Shown: positions 37,320-48,211, counted from the first letter of the stretch. The stretch is DNA of 64,000 bases from JALYOC01 sp036675345 (GCA_036675345.1 JAKFFE010000019.1:1-64000); one strand, 5' to 3'. Notes: generated from the letters alone by a model not told the origin. Numbers and translations are program-made.

Positions 37320-38296
37320 GAACGACGCTGCTGTGGGCGGTACTGCTGTGCGGCTCGCAGGTCCTGGCCGCCTCCGAACCGGTGCTGGTGGCCCAGTCCC
37401 GGCCGAAGCCGGCCTCTCCCGCCCCTGGGACGGAGGAGCCGGAGCTGGAACCGCTGACTTCCGCGGTCGCGCCGGCGCCCAAGCCGATCGCCTCGCCGAT
37501 CAGCGGGCAGACCGCCTGCGCCCAGGTTCCGGACCGGGCGATGATCGAGGGCCCGGTGGCGCTGGGCTTCTTCGCCGTGGATCAGGCCACCGGCCGCCGG
37601 GCCTGCCCGCGCACCGAGGTGGGCCTGGTGCTGGGCGGGGACGCGGAGATCGACATCCCGCAGTACCGCGCGCTGATGGGCGGCGGGGCCACCCTGTTCG
37701 GCTCCTATGCGGTCAACGACCGGCTGGAGGTGTTCGGCACCTTCGAGGCCTTCCGGATGATCTATTCGCAGAACGCCTCGCTGAGCGTGACCGTCCCCGG
37801 GGTGGGCCAGCTCTCCGGCGGCGCCACCTACTCGCTGTGGACCAGCGGGTCCTCGGTGCTGGGCGTGACCGGGCGGCTGGTGCTGCCCACCGCGTCGTCC
37901 ACGGTGAACGTGCGCACCACCGCGGTGGAGCTGGGGGCGCTGTTCTCCCACCGGCTGGGCGCGGCGTTCGAGCTGCACGGCCTGCTGGGCAGCGACCTGG
38001 CCTTCGGGATCTCCTCTGCCACTCCGCAGCCCCGTCTCGGGTTCCTGGTGGGGCTGGGCGGACAGTGGTCGCCGGTGAGCTGGTTCGCCCTGGCGCTGGA
38101 CCTGCAAACCCACTTCGGGGACCGGGGGTCGTTCGACTACCTGGCGCCGGCGCTGGGCCTGCGCTTCAAGGTCCACCCGGCGGTGGGGATGGAGCTGGGG
38201 CTGGCCACCCACGTGCTGGGTGACCGGTCGATCAGCCTCTCCCCGGGCCTGCGCACCGAGTCGGTGGTGGCGCTGCGCACCAGCTACCGCTTCTAG
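37316..38296 (+). CDS. outer-membrane beta-barrel protein
   Basis: 326 aa. Signal peptide (LLWAVLLCGSQVLA), a Pro-rich linker to about residue 60, then regular amphipathic strands (GLVLGGDAEIDIPQ; RLEVFGTFEAFRMIY; FALALDLQTHFGD) and a terminal Phe (TSYRF), as expected for a barrel inserted by the Bam machinery. The GTG start overlaps the CehA-like stop with CGGAGGACGC before it, so the two are coupled and the barrel may help place the lipoprotein at the surface. It shares the CTAG of its stop with the convergent M32 gene. Confidence 0.8.
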   Translation: MRTTLLWAVLLCGSQVLAASEPVLVAQSRPKPASPAPGTEEPELEPLTSAVAPAPKPIASPISGQTACAQVPDRAMIEGPVALGFFAVDQATGRRACPRTEVGLVLGGDAEIDIPQYRALMGGGATLFGSYAVNDRLEVFGTFEAFRMIYSQNASLSVTVPGVGQLSGGATYSLWTSGSSVLGVTGRLVLPTASSTVNVRTTAVELGALFSHRLGAAFELHGLLGSDLAFGISSATPQPRLGFLVGLGGQWSPVSWFALALDLQTHFGDRGSFDYLAPALGLRFKVHPAVGMELGLATHVLGDRSISLSPGLRTESVVALRTSYRF

Positions 38297-39795
38297 AGGG
38301 AGAGGTCGTAGAGGGCGCCATACTTGGCGCGCAGGTAGCCGATGAAGTCCTCATCGGTCAGCCCGCGCCCGGTCACCTTCTCGATCAGCTCCTCGGCGGG
38401 GTAGCGGTAGCCCTGGCTGTGGATCTGCTCCCGCAGCCAGTCGCGCAGCGGGAGCAGCCTCCCCTGCGCGATCCCCTCCTCCAGCCCGGGCAGCGCCCGT
38501 CGCGCCGCCGCCCACAGCGAGGCCGCGTACAGGTTCCCCAGCGAGTAGGTGGGGAAGTAGCCAAAGTCTCCGGTGGACCAGTGGATGTCCTGGAGCACGC
38601 CGGTCAGATCATCCGGCGGGGTGATCCCCAGCAGGGCCTGGCTGCGCGCGTTCCACTCCCCGGGGAGATCCCGGGCCTCCAGGTCGCCTTCGATCAGCGC
38701 CCGCTCCAGCCCGTAGCGCAGGGAGATGTGCAGGTTGTAGGTCAGCTCGTCGGATTCGATCCGGACCAGGGTCCGCTTCACCCGGTTGGCCGAGCGCAGG
38801 AAGTCCGGCAGCGACACCCCGGCCAGCCCCTCTCCCATCGCGGCCTGGAACAGCGGGTACTGGTGCCGCCAGAACGGCTCGCCGCGCCCGACCTTGTTCT
38901 CCCACAGCCGGGACTGGGACTCGTGCAGCCCCATCGAGGGGGCGGCGGCCAGCGGGGTTCGGTAGTGCTCCGGCGAGAAGCCCTGCTCGTAGAGCCCGTG
39001 GCCGCCCTCGTGGATGGTGGAGAACAGCGCCGGGAAGGGGCTGTCCTCCTGGAGGTGGGTGGTCAGCCGCACGTCGGTGGGGTGGGTGCCGCCGCTGAAG
39101 GGGTGGATGCTCTGGTCCTGGCGGCCCGCCTCCAGGTCGAAGCCCATCGCCTCCAGCAGGGTGAAGGTGAAGCGCCACTGGGCCTGCAGCTCGAAGCGGC
39201 GGCCGGCCAGCGCGTCCGGGCGGGAGGCGGCGGCCTCGGCCACGGTGTTCACCAGCGGGACCAGCTTCTTCTCCAGCGCGTCCAGCACCGGGGTCAACCG
39301 CCGGACGGTCATCCCCGGCTCGTAGGCGTCCAGCAACGCGTCGTAGCGTTGCCCGTGGTGGCCGATGCAGTCCGCCTGCTCGCGGCGCAGCGCCACCAGC
39401 GTCTCCACCGAGGCGCGGAACGGCTCGAAGCGGCGCTGCTTGCGCGCCTCCCGCCAGGTGGCCCCGCCCAGGGACTGGGCCTCGGCCAGCTCGCGGACCA
39501 GCCGGGTGGGGACGTTGAGGGCGCGGCGACGCTCGGCGTCCAGCACCCGGATCATCGCCCGGTGATCGGAGGTCAGCCGGGGCGACTCCAGCGCCGCGCC
39601 CATCAGCTCGCCCAGCGCCGGCTCGGTGAGCCGCTGGTGGTACAGCCCCTGGAGGGTGGCCAGCTGGTCGGCGCGGGCCCCATGCCCCTTGGGCGGCAGG
39701 AAGGTCTCCTGGTCCCAGGTGGCCAGGCCCACCAGCCCCGAGAGGTCCTTGAGCTCTGCCATCCGCGAGATCAGCTGCCCCAGCGTGTCGTCCAT
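38293..39795 (-). CDS. carboxypeptidase Taq-type metallopeptidase (family M32)
   Basis: 500 aa. The zinc motif HEGGH (262-266) is inside LFSTIHEGGHGLYEQG, and the family blocks HPFSGGTHPTDVRLTT, MGLHESQSRLWEN and ESDELTYNLHISLR are all present. M32 enzymes remove C-terminal amino acids from peptides, in the cytoplasm. The ATG at 39795 starts the domain; upstream codons look non-coding. Length normal. Confidence 0.95.
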   Translation of the reverse strand: MDDTLGQLISRMAELKDLSGLVGLATWDQETFLPPKGHGARADQLATLQGLYHQRLTEPALGELMGAALESPRLTSDHRAMIRVLDAERRRALNVPTRLVRELAEAQSLGGATWREARKQRRFEPFRASVETLVALRREQADCIGHHGQRYDALLDAYEPGMTVRRLTPVLDALEKKLVPLVNTVAEAAASRPDALAGRRFELQAQWRFTFTLLEAMGFDLEAGRQDQSIHPFSGGTHPTDVRLTTHLQEDSPFPALFSTIHEGGHGLYEQGFSPEHYRTPLAAAPSMGLHESQSRLWENKVGRGEPFWRHQYPLFQAAMGEGLAGVSLPDFLRSANRVKRTLVRIESDELTYNLHISLRYGLERALIEGDLEARDLPGEWNARSQALLGITPPDDLTGVLQDIHWSTGDFGYFPTYSLGNLYAASLWAAARRALPGLEEGIAQGRLLPLRDWLREQIHSQGYRYPAEELIEKVTGRGLTDEDFIGYLRAKYGALYDLSL

Positions 39796-39892
39796 GGACG
39801 GGCAAGCTAGCAGGCGGGAGGAGGCTGCACCGCGCCGGGCCCCGGATGGCACGCGTGGGTGCACACAATTGCTGCTACAAGCCCCCGCTCGC

Positions 39893-40435
39893 ATGGCCAA
39901 CACGTTCAAGTTCTTCATGGAGGGCCCCGACGAGGAGGCCTTCTTCCGCTTCCTCAGCCAGTACAACTTCGAGGTCTATCCGCGCCGGGTTCCCCCGGAC
40001 TGGAAGCCGTTTCGGGCCAACGAGGAGGCGGTGGCCAAGCTGCCCGACGACGACCTGTACCTGGCCGCCTCGGACATCGGCCCGGTGCTGGTGGACAAGG
40101 TCAAGCGAGGCCCGGACAAGGGGACCTGGCGGGTGGATGAGGTCCGCTCGCCGGTGATCTTCTACGAACGCTGCCGGCTGAACGAGGACGGGGAGCTGCT
40201 GGCCGGCAAGGTGTGGGCGGAGATGGAGGTCACCCCCCAGACCGGCCGCCGGGATCCGGCGCCGGACCGCTTCCGCAGCCTGGTGATCGAGGTGGAGGAG
40301 TTCTTCAAGAAGCGCTTCCGCAAGGCGGACCGCCCCGGCTTCTTCGTGGGGCCGCACTGTGCCAAGCGGGTCAAGGAGGGCCTGGTGCTGCGCGACTCGG
40401 TCCACCGCGGGACCACGGTGGGGGTCTACAAGTAG
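39893..40435 (+). CDS. conserved-looking 180-aa protein, function unknown
   Basis: 180 aa, beginning MANTFKFFMEGPDEEAFFRF. No signal peptide, membrane segment or recognisable catalytic motif. It is rich in charged residues, with an acidic loop (KLPDDDLYLA) and a basic C-terminal third (EEFFKKRFRKADRPG; HCAKRVKEG). Soluble and probably cytoplasmic, with mixed alpha/beta character. Codon use matches neighbours. It is divergent from the M32 gene and converges on the EamA gene. I do not recognise the family. Confidence 0.7.
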   Translation: MANTFKFFMEGPDEEAFFRFLSQYNFEVYPRRVPPDWKPFRANEEAVAKLPDDDLYLAASDIGPVLVDKVKRGPDKGTWRVDEVRSPVIFYERCRLNEDGELLAGKVWAEMEVTPQTGRRDPAPDRFRSLVIEVEEFFKKRFRKADRPGFFVGPHCAKRVKEGLVLRDSVHRGTTVGVYK

Positions 40436-40439
40436 CCTT

Positions 40440-41339
40440 CTAGCGCGCGCCGGGGCCGACCAGCGCCGGCGGAGCGACCGGGGCCGCCTTGGGTGCGTTT
40501 CCCCTTCCCACCAGGGCGATCACCACTCCCAGCAGCACCACCCCGGCGCCCAGCATCGCCACCGGGGTGATCCGCTCCCCGGCGACCAGCACGCCCAGGG
40601 CCAGCGCCACCACCGGGTTCACGTACGCGTAGCTGGTGGCCACCGCCGGGCGCACCGTGCGCAGCAGGTAGCCGTAGGCGCTAAAGCCGATGATCGATCC
40701 GAACACCGCCAGGTAGGCCAGCGCTCCCAGCGAGCGCGCGGTGGGCGCGGTCGGCAGCGGCTCGAACACCAGCCCCACCCCCAGCATCACCAGCCCGCCG
40801 CACAGCATCTGGGTGGCGCTGGCCATCGGTCCCTTGGCCATCGGCAGCCGGCGGCTCCACACCGATCCCAGCGCCCAGGACACCGGGGCCAGCACCAGCA
40901 ACAACGCCCCCACCGCGCTGCCCTGGAGGTTGCTGTCCAGGTTGAGCAGCGCGATCCCCGAGGCGCCGATTCCCAGGCCCAGCCAGTCGCGCCAGCGCGG
41001 CCACTCTCCCCACAGCCCGCTGAACAGCGCCGCCCACAGCGGCATGCTGGCCACCATCACCGCCGCCAGCCCGGAGCTGACCCCCAGCTTCTGGGCCAGG
41101 GCCACCGCGCCGTTGCCAAACCCCAGCAGCAGCACCCCGGTGAACAGCCCGCTGCGCCACTGCGGCCAGGTGGGGTGGGGGCCGCCGCGCAGCCGCAGCC
41201 AGCCGTACATCGCGCCGCCGGCGACCAGGAACCGGGTGCCGGCCATCAGCAGCGGTGGCAGCGACTCCACCGCGAAGCGCATGGCCAGGTAGGTGGAACC
41301 CCAAATGAAATAGACCGCCACCAGCGCGGCAACCACCAT
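40440..41339 (-). CDS. EamA/DMT-family transporter (YedA-like)
   Basis: 299 aa with about ten hydrophobic segments in two EamA repeats. Family marks: VYFIWGSTYLAMRFAVESLPPLLMA at the start of repeat one and the second-repeat end SYAYVNPVVALALGVLVAGE. Members export amino acids or other metabolites. ATG at 41339 follows GAAGAGCGGGG; longer starts at 41384 or 41459 are possible, but a TATA-like stretch (41391-41395) suggests the promoter lies there. Confidence 0.9.
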   Translation of the reverse strand: MVVAALVAVYFIWGSTYLAMRFAVESLPPLLMAGTRFLVAGGAMYGWLRLRGGPHPTWPQWRSGLFTGVLLLGFGNGAVALAQKLGVSSGLAAVMVASMPLWAALFSGLWGEWPRWRDWLGLGIGASGIALLNLDSNLQGSAVGALLLVLAPVSWALGSVWSRRLPMAKGPMASATQMLCGGLVMLGVGLVFEPLPTAPTARSLGALAYLAVFGSIIGFSAYGYLLRTVRPAVATSYAYVNPVVALALGVLVAGERITPVAMLGAGVVLLGVVIALVGRGNAPKAAPVAPPALVGPGAR

Positions 41340-41501
41340 CCCCCGCTCTTCACGCACCACGCTGTTCGCTCCCGGGCCACGCATCGCGCGCTCGTATAAA
41401 GGCCAGCCGCCCAGTCCGCTGGCGGTTCTCGGACCCTGCGGCTGTTTGGCGGCAGGCACGGCGACAATGCACGGGGGATGCCTGCCCGCCTGGTCGTCGC
41501 G

Positions 41502-42989
41502 TCACCAGCTGCCGCTGGAGCCCCTCCCCGACGAGCTGCCGCCGCCAAACGAGCTGCGGCTGCTGGAGGACGACGAGCTGCTGGACCGGGTCAGCCGGGC
41601 GGTGTGGCGCTGGTAGGTGCGGTGATAGCCGCAGTGTTCGCAGTGCTCGGTGACCTCCACCGTGCCCCCGTGGTCGTAGTTGGCGGCCACCAGGGTGCGG
41701 GTGCTGTTCTTCTTGGTGACGTGGCTGCACGAGCCGCACTTGCTGTGGCTGCTGAACAGCGTCCCGTAGCGCAGCACCAGCGCATCCCGGCACCGGCCGC
41801 ACCACCACACGTCGTAGTCCACCGACTTGAGCTGCTCCTCCTTCTGCTGGCCGACGGTGAGGTGGGTGTCGTCCCACGCCTCGTCCAATAGCTCGCGCGG
41901 GGTCCGGCAGTCCTGACAGCTGCGGGGACGCCGCCGGGCCCAGCGGCGCAGGCCCACGCCGCCGGCCACGACGATTCCGCCCAGCGAGGCCCAGGAGACG
42001 GTGCGGTGCTGCTCCAGGGTCCGGCCCATCCGCTCTCCCACCGAGCGCGGGTAGACGCCGTCCCTGGCCACCTGCGGCAGCTTCTGGGCCTCCTGGGCAA
42101 AGGCGTCCTGCGCGGCGGGATCGTTGACCGCGGCCAGCAGCTCGGCGGCGCGACTGCCCAGCTCGGCGGACAGCTCCTCGATGCCCGGGTGGCTGACCTG
42201 GGGCGCGGAGACCACGGCCATCCCGCGGCCCGGCGCCACCACCACCAGCCACTCCTCCTCGGAGAGCCGCAGCTCCTCCCGCGCCCATTCGGCCACGTGG
42301 TACGGGTGGTGCTGGTCGGAGCCGAAGAACAGGAACACCAGCGGGGGCAGCCCGTCCGCCTCCTGGGACCAGGCCAGCTCGCTGAGCTGGCGCTCCAGCG
42401 GCGCGGGGACCATCGCGTCCGGATCCACCACCCGGGAGGAGCGGGAGAGGGAGACCGGGAAGCGGGGGGCGGGGCTGGGCGCCCCCATCGCCGCCAGCGG
42501 CGCGGCGCCCTGGTTGATGGCGGTCTGCTCCAGCAGCTCCACGATCCCCCGGGCCCCTCCCAGCAGGGCGGCGTTGGGATCCTTCTGCCGGAACCCGGCG
42601 ATCACCCGGTCCCTCATCACCGCGTCGCTGCGGGCCACGTCCTCATCCGAGTCCACCCCGTCCCCGAGCAGGATCTCCGCCTTGCGATCCCCCAGCGCGG
42701 CGAACAGCAGCACCCCGTCGTCGCGACCCGCCTGGCCGATCCCCCAGGCGTTGAAGACCCGCAGCGCGTACTGCCGGGGCGACTCGCCGGAGGTGGTGTC
42801 CACCACCAGCACCCCCAGCTGGCCCCTGCCGGAGGCCTTCAGCCCGGCGGCCAGCTGGTTCAACTCGAAGCGGGTCTGGTCCGACAGCTGCCCGGTGGTG
42901 TCCACCACGAACTCGCCCGCCCGGGGCATGGGCTGGGCAAGGACCGGGACTGCCAGCGCGGCGAGCAGGACGAAGCAGCGAGTCAGCAA
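41502..42989 (-). CDS. TPM-domain (YgcG-like) protein with zinc-ribbon-like region and Ser/Gly tail
   Basis: 495 aa. Signal peptide (CFVLLAALAVPVLA), then a TPM domain (FVVDTTGQLSDQTRFELNQL; YALRVFNAWGIGQAGRDDGVLLFAAL; ILLGDGVD). A second, TPM-like region follows, then one hydrophobic segment near residue 330, and two CxxC-type Cys clusters (CQDCRTP, WWCGRCRD, CGSCSHV, CEHCGYH) that look like zinc ribbons. The tail is Ser/Arg/Gly-rich (SSFGGGSSSGRGSSGSW), as is common in the family. TPM proteins are linked to membrane quality control and photosystem repair in plants; here the role is unknown. Confidence 0.88.
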   Translation of the reverse strand: MLTRCFVLLAALAVPVLAQPMPRAGEFVVDTTGQLSDQTRFELNQLAAGLKASGRGQLGVLVVDTTSGESPRQYALRVFNAWGIGQAGRDDGVLLFAALGDRKAEILLGDGVDSDEDVARSDAVMRDRVIAGFRQKDPNAALLGGARGIVELLEQTAINQGAAPLAAMGAPSPAPRFPVSLSRSSRVVDPDAMVPAPLERQLSELAWSQEADGLPPLVFLFFGSDQHHPYHVAEWAREELRLSEEEWLVVVAPGRGMAVVSAPQVSHPGIEELSAELGSRAAELLAAVNDPAAQDAFAQEAQKLPQVARDGVYPRSVGERMGRTLEQHRTVSWASLGGIVVAGGVGLRRWARRRPRSCQDCRTPRELLDEAWDDTHLTVGQQKEEQLKSVDYDVWWCGRCRDALVLRYGTLFSSHSKCGSCSHVTKKNSTRTLVAANYDHGGTVEVTEHCEHCGYHRTYQRHTARLTRSSSSSSSSSRSSFGGGSSSGRGSSGSW

Positions 42990-43044
42990 GGTAGGTGACC
43001 TCCGGGGCGAAGGTCCCCAGCATAGGGCACCGCCCGCGGGATGA

Positions 43045-43413
43045 TCAGCGCTGGGGTCGACGCCGGGGCGGCTCCACCGCCGGGTCCGGCCAGAAGCACC
43101 ACTTGAAGTGGCCGAACTCCCGGTCGATGGAGAGCAGCGAGACCACCCGGTCGGAGAGGTAGCAGACCTCCACGTCCTGGTAGATGTCGCACTGGTTCTC
43201 GCACTGCTGGCGACCGTCGGCGCAGGTGCCCTCCGCCAGCACCCCCGAACCGCAGGGGCCGCCGCAGCGGATCCGCACGTTGGAGCGGCTCTCCCCCACC
43301 GAGACCTTGCAGCGCCCCCCCACCGCCACCGGCACCGGCATCGTGGCGCGGCGCTCGTCGCAGCCGGTCAGGGACACCAGGGTGGCCGCAAGCAGGAGGG
43401 GGAGCAGGCGCAT
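43045..43413 (-). CDS. small Cys-rich lipoprotein
   Basis: 122 aa. The signal peptide ends in the lipobox LTGC. The mature part has nine further Cys residues (for example IRCGGPCGSG and CENQCDIYQ), suggesting disulfides in an exported protein, and a Pro/Arg-rich end. No family recognised. It stands between the TPM-domain gene and the M4 peptidase gene on the same strand. Confidence 0.7.
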   Translation of the reverse strand: MRLLPLLLAATLVSLTGCDERRATMPVPVAVGGRCKVSVGESRSNVRIRCGGPCGSGVLAEGTCADGRQQCENQCDIYQDVEVCYLSDRVVSLLSIDREFGHFKWCFWPDPAVEPPRRRPQR

Positions 43414-43503
43414 CGGGATCCGGAGCAGAGCCGAGATCCGTTACAGAAAACCAGCACCAACTGAACCGGTCCTCCTCCCGTTCAACCCCACTGCAAGGAA
43501 GTC

Positions 43504-45282
43504 CTAGTTGACCCCGACCGCGGTCCAGGACTCCCGGACCTTCCGGACCTCCACCGAGTCGGCGCCGAACAGGTCGGTGGCCGCCTTGACCGTGGCCTCC
43601 CGGGCCTGCGCAAACGTCGTGTTGGGGGTCATGTAGAACATCAGGGCCCGGCCGTAGATCTGCAGCCCCTTCTCCACCCCCACCCCGCCCTGGACCTCGA
43701 TCCCGGAGGTGCGGTTGGTGCCGCCCTCGGCGAGAAGGAAGAAGGCGTTGTTCATGATCCCGGAGCTGCCGTGGACCTCGGTCTGCTTGGGGTAGTTGGA
43801 GTAGTGGTCGATGGAGTAACGATCCTTGGTGGGATCGTTCATGTAGCGGAGCCCGTCGGTGGCATCGCCGTTGTTCGGGGTCCAGCAGTCCTCGCCCAGG
43901 GTCCAGTCGAACTTCACCGCCGAGTTCTTCTGGGAGGCGAACCACTCCACCCCGGTGCCGAGGATGTCGCTCATCGACTCGTTGATCCCGCCGGACTCGT
44001 TCCGGTAGATCAGCCCGGCGGTGCGCTCGGTCAGCCCGTGGCTGATCTCGTGCCCGGCGATGTCCAGGGTGGTGAGCGGGCCGGAGGTCTTCCCGTCCCC
44101 GTCGCCGTAGGACATCTGCTTCCCGTCCCAGAAGGCGTTGACGTAGTTGCTGCGCACGTGGACGTTGCTGAGCAGCTTCTCGCCCTTGCCGTCGATGGAG
44201 TCCCGCCCCAGCACCTGGCGGTACATGTCGTAGGTCATCTGGGCGCCGTACTGCGCGTCCACCGCGGCGTGGGAGCGGGGCGAATCGGTGACCTCGCCCC
44301 ACAGGTTGTTGCCGTCGGTGATCGCGGTGGAGCCATTGCCGCTGCTCTTGTTGTTGGCGTCCCGGGTCTCCACGCCCTTGCCGCGGCCGGAGTCGTGGAG
44401 GGTGAAGCTGCCATCCGCGTTCTGGGTGGCGCCGATCTCCACCTGGCCGGAGTACAGCGAGCGGTCATCCGCCCCCGCCTCGCCGGTGCCCTGGTGCTGG
44501 TTGCCGGGCCGGCCCACCAGGTCGCCCTGGTTCTTGGGGAGCTCGATCCCGCCCATCTGGTTCCACTGGTCGAGGACCTTCCCGGTGGCCCCGTCCACCA
44601 TGTAGTTCATCCGCTCCGGACGCGCGGTGGTGAAGTCGGTGACCTCCACCCGGTAGGCCTTGGTGTACGAGCCATCCGGCTTCTGGAACAGCACCTGCTC
44701 CACCACCGGGGGGTGCTGGGACTGACGGCCGAAGCGGGCGGTGGCCTTGGCCAGCGCCTCCTCCGGGGTGCAGGCACAGGTGGCCCCGGAGACGTCGGCC
44801 GGGATGGAGGAGAGGCCCTCGCCGCCGGTGAGGCTGCTGACGTTGCCGTCCACATCCAGGTGCGCCACCACCTGCTCGCCGAACACCTTCAGCCCATCCT
44901 GCAGCCGGTCCATCCGCACGTGGGTCATCCCCAGCACGTCCATCTCCACCACGCGGGGCTGGAACTCCGGGGTGCCCTGGCCACTGCCGCCCAGGCCCAG
45001 GTTCAGCACCAGGAACTGCTGGGTGGAGGCGATCGCCTTCTGGGCGGCGGCGCTGTTGAGCGCCAGCGGGCCGGGCGCCACCGGGTACATGTCGCCGGGG
45101 AGGATGCTCTGGGAGACGCGGGTCTGGCCGTTCTCGGCCCGGGCCAGCAGGGTCTGCGCGGAGGCGCGGGAGGCCTCGAAGCCGGAGGCGGCGGGGGTGG
45201 CCGGGGTCCGGACGGCGGCGGCAGAAGCAACGGAGACCGCGGGGAGCGGGGCAACCGGGGTTTCAGTGCGGCGGACGTTCAT
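43504..45282 (-). CDS. thermolysin-like metallopeptidase (family M4)
   Basis: 592 aa. An N-terminal propeptide region (FTP/PepSY-like, residues about 90-240) precedes the catalytic domain. The zinc ligands are HEISH (411-415) and E435 in GGINESMSD, and the transition-state His is H504 in EVHGSSGIMNNAFF. It should cleave proteins outside the cell once the propeptide is removed. No hydrophobic Sec signal is visible: the N-terminus is Ala/Pro/Thr-rich. ATG at 45282 was preferred over 45348 because GAGG precedes it. Confidence 0.9.
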   Translation of the reverse strand: MNVRRTETPVAPLPAVSVASAAAVRTPATPAASGFEASRASAQTLLARAENGQTRVSQSILPGDMYPVAPGPLALNSAAAQKAIASTQQFLVLNLGLGGSGQGTPEFQPRVVEMDVLGMTHVRMDRLQDGLKVFGEQVVAHLDVDGNVSSLTGGEGLSSIPADVSGATCACTPEEALAKATARFGRQSQHPPVVEQVLFQKPDGSYTKAYRVEVTDFTTARPERMNYMVDGATGKVLDQWNQMGGIELPKNQGDLVGRPGNQHQGTGEAGADDRSLYSGQVEIGATQNADGSFTLHDSGRGKGVETRDANNKSSGNGSTAITDGNNLWGEVTDSPRSHAAVDAQYGAQMTYDMYRQVLGRDSIDGKGEKLLSNVHVRSNYVNAFWDGKQMSYGDGDGKTSGPLTTLDIAGHEISHGLTERTAGLIYRNESGGINESMSDILGTGVEWFASQKNSAVKFDWTLGEDCWTPNNGDATDGLRYMNDPTKDRYSIDHYSNYPKQTEVHGSSGIMNNAFFLLAEGGTNRTSGIEVQGGVGVEKGLQIYGRALMFYMTPNTTFAQAREATVKAATDLFGADSVEVRKVRESWTAVGVN

Positions 45283-45647
45283 GGGAGGCCTCGAGGTGGC
45301 GCGCCAACTGGGTGCGCCGAGGTGGGATGTTGTGAGTCTTGAACCCATTATCGGAGGTTGCGTGGATGTGTTGCTATGTAGGTTGACGCGGCGCGCGTGG
45401 CTGCAAACCGAGTGGTTGCGGGTTGTTGGATCGGTGGACGACCCGGCAAAAGGTACGAAATGACCCAGGGTAAGCGCAGGTACTACCAGTGTGGCTGTAC
45501 GTTTCCCGCAGCGAGGTACGACAGCGCCCTACCCTGCCTGGAACGCCCCCAATAGAGGATGCGCGCCTGAACGCCGGGCAGGCGCCCGCACCATTAGATG
45601 CGGGAAATCCAGCCTTCCTGGCGGAGGAGGCGCATACCCTTCTCCCG
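45283..45647. other. 365-base gene-poor region upstream of the M4 peptidase gene
   Basis: This stretch is less GC-rich than its surroundings. On the minus strand a GATAAT -10-like element (45352-45347) lies about 65 bases upstream of the peptidase start, with only a poor -35. On the plus strand a 31-codon frame at 45460-45555 has AAAGG before it but no other support. No RNA gene or convincing repeat is seen. Confidence 0.4.
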
Positions 45648-46469
45648 GTGAGCCTTCACCGACTGACCGGAGTGCTGCTGCTGCTGGCGCTGGGGTGCGT
45701 CCCCACCCGCGCGGCGATTGGAACCGACGCCGCGCAGCCGATCCCCGCCGAGTTCGCCTCGCAGGTGGAGCGGGCCGAGCGGCTGGGCAAGGAGTTGTTC
45801 GTCCAGGACGTGTTCTCCGCCCGGGCCACCGACGTGATGATGGAGGCGAAGATCCTCCCCGGGGACGAGGCGCTGCGCGGCTGGCTGACCGTGCCCTCGG
45901 AGGACGGGGGACGCACCGTGCTGTGGATCTCGGAGACCGGCGCGGGGCTGGGACTGTCCTACGAGCTGACCTTCCCGCCCGGCTCGGACCGGGAGTCGGA
46001 CCTGGAGCGCTACGCGCCGCCCCGCCCGCTGGATGCGCAGACCCTGGGGATGTTCAAGGCGCGGGAGACGGCGATCAAGCGGCTGACCGAGGTCTGCGGC
46101 ACCGGCATCAACCCGGTGATCCTCCCCGCCGCGCTCATCGGCCAGGAGGGCTGGCTGGTGTACCTGCTGGGCGGCTCCAACCGGAAGGGCGAGGTGGTGC
46201 TGGCCGGACACCGGCTGTTCCGGATCTCCGCCGACGGCGCCCGGGTGGAAGAGGAGGTTCCGCTCTCCCGCTCCTGCCTGGTGGACCGGGTGGAGGAGGA
46301 GAAGGGCGAGGTGCAGGCGATGATGGTCACCCACGGGGTCACGCCCTACCCGGTGGAGACCCACGTGTTCACCGCGCTGCTCTACGGAATGGAGCTGTTC
46401 GTGACCACCGATCGCGGCCTGTGGAAGGTGGACCTGAAGGGGTCGATCACCTTCATGCAGGCGCCGTGA
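45648..46469 (+). CDS. predicted lipoprotein, function unknown
   Basis: 273 aa. Signal peptide (LTGVLLLLALGC) with an ALGC lipobox, so likely membrane-anchored. The mature part is mixed alpha/beta with a strand-rich second half (GWLVYLLGGSNRKGEVVLAGHRLFRIS). No catalytic motif. GTG at 45648 begins the signal peptide; a GGAGGAGG site lies 18-25 bases upstream, rather far. It converges with prfC with a 4-base gap. Confidence 0.7.
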   Translation: MSLHRLTGVLLLLALGCVPTRAAIGTDAAQPIPAEFASQVERAERLGKELFVQDVFSARATDVMMEAKILPGDEALRGWLTVPSEDGGRTVLWISETGAGLGLSYELTFPPGSDRESDLERYAPPRPLDAQTLGMFKARETAIKRLTEVCGTGINPVILPAALIGQEGWLVYLLGGSNRKGEVVLAGHRLFRISADGARVEEEVPLSRSCLVDRVEEEKGEVQAMMVTHGVTPYPVETHVFTALLYGMELFVTTDRGLWKVDLKGSITFMQAP

Positions 46470-46473
46470 TCGC

Positions 46474-48099
<1,626 letters not shown>

Positions 48100-48128
48100 G
48101 GTCGGCGAGCGATTAGCACAGAGTGACC

Positions 48129-48154
48129 GGGGCCGAAGCACGCTGCTCGGCCCC
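48129..48154. promoter_or_regulatory. GC-rich inverted repeat upstream of the toxin-antitoxin pair
   Basis: GGGGCCGA and TCGGCCCC are perfect eight-base arms; inside them AGCA and TGCT can pair as an alternative that leaves one bulged base. It lies between prfC and the antitoxin gene, 58-83 bases before the antitoxin ATG. Type II antitoxins often bind such dyads to repress their own operon; an RNA hairpin is the alternative. Confidence 0.4.
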
Positions 48155-48211
48155 AGGTCGGCCGCTCCCTGGGTTGCCGCGTAACCGTTTCGACACCAAA
48201 ATGGTTCCACC

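Noticed and set aside
41340..41459. Longer EamA transporter start
   Set aside because: Added residues are not hydrophobic and a TATA-like patch lies there.
45460..45555. 31-codon frame with two Cys residues
   Set aside because: Weak ribosome site, no family, in a gene-poor spacer; not enough support.
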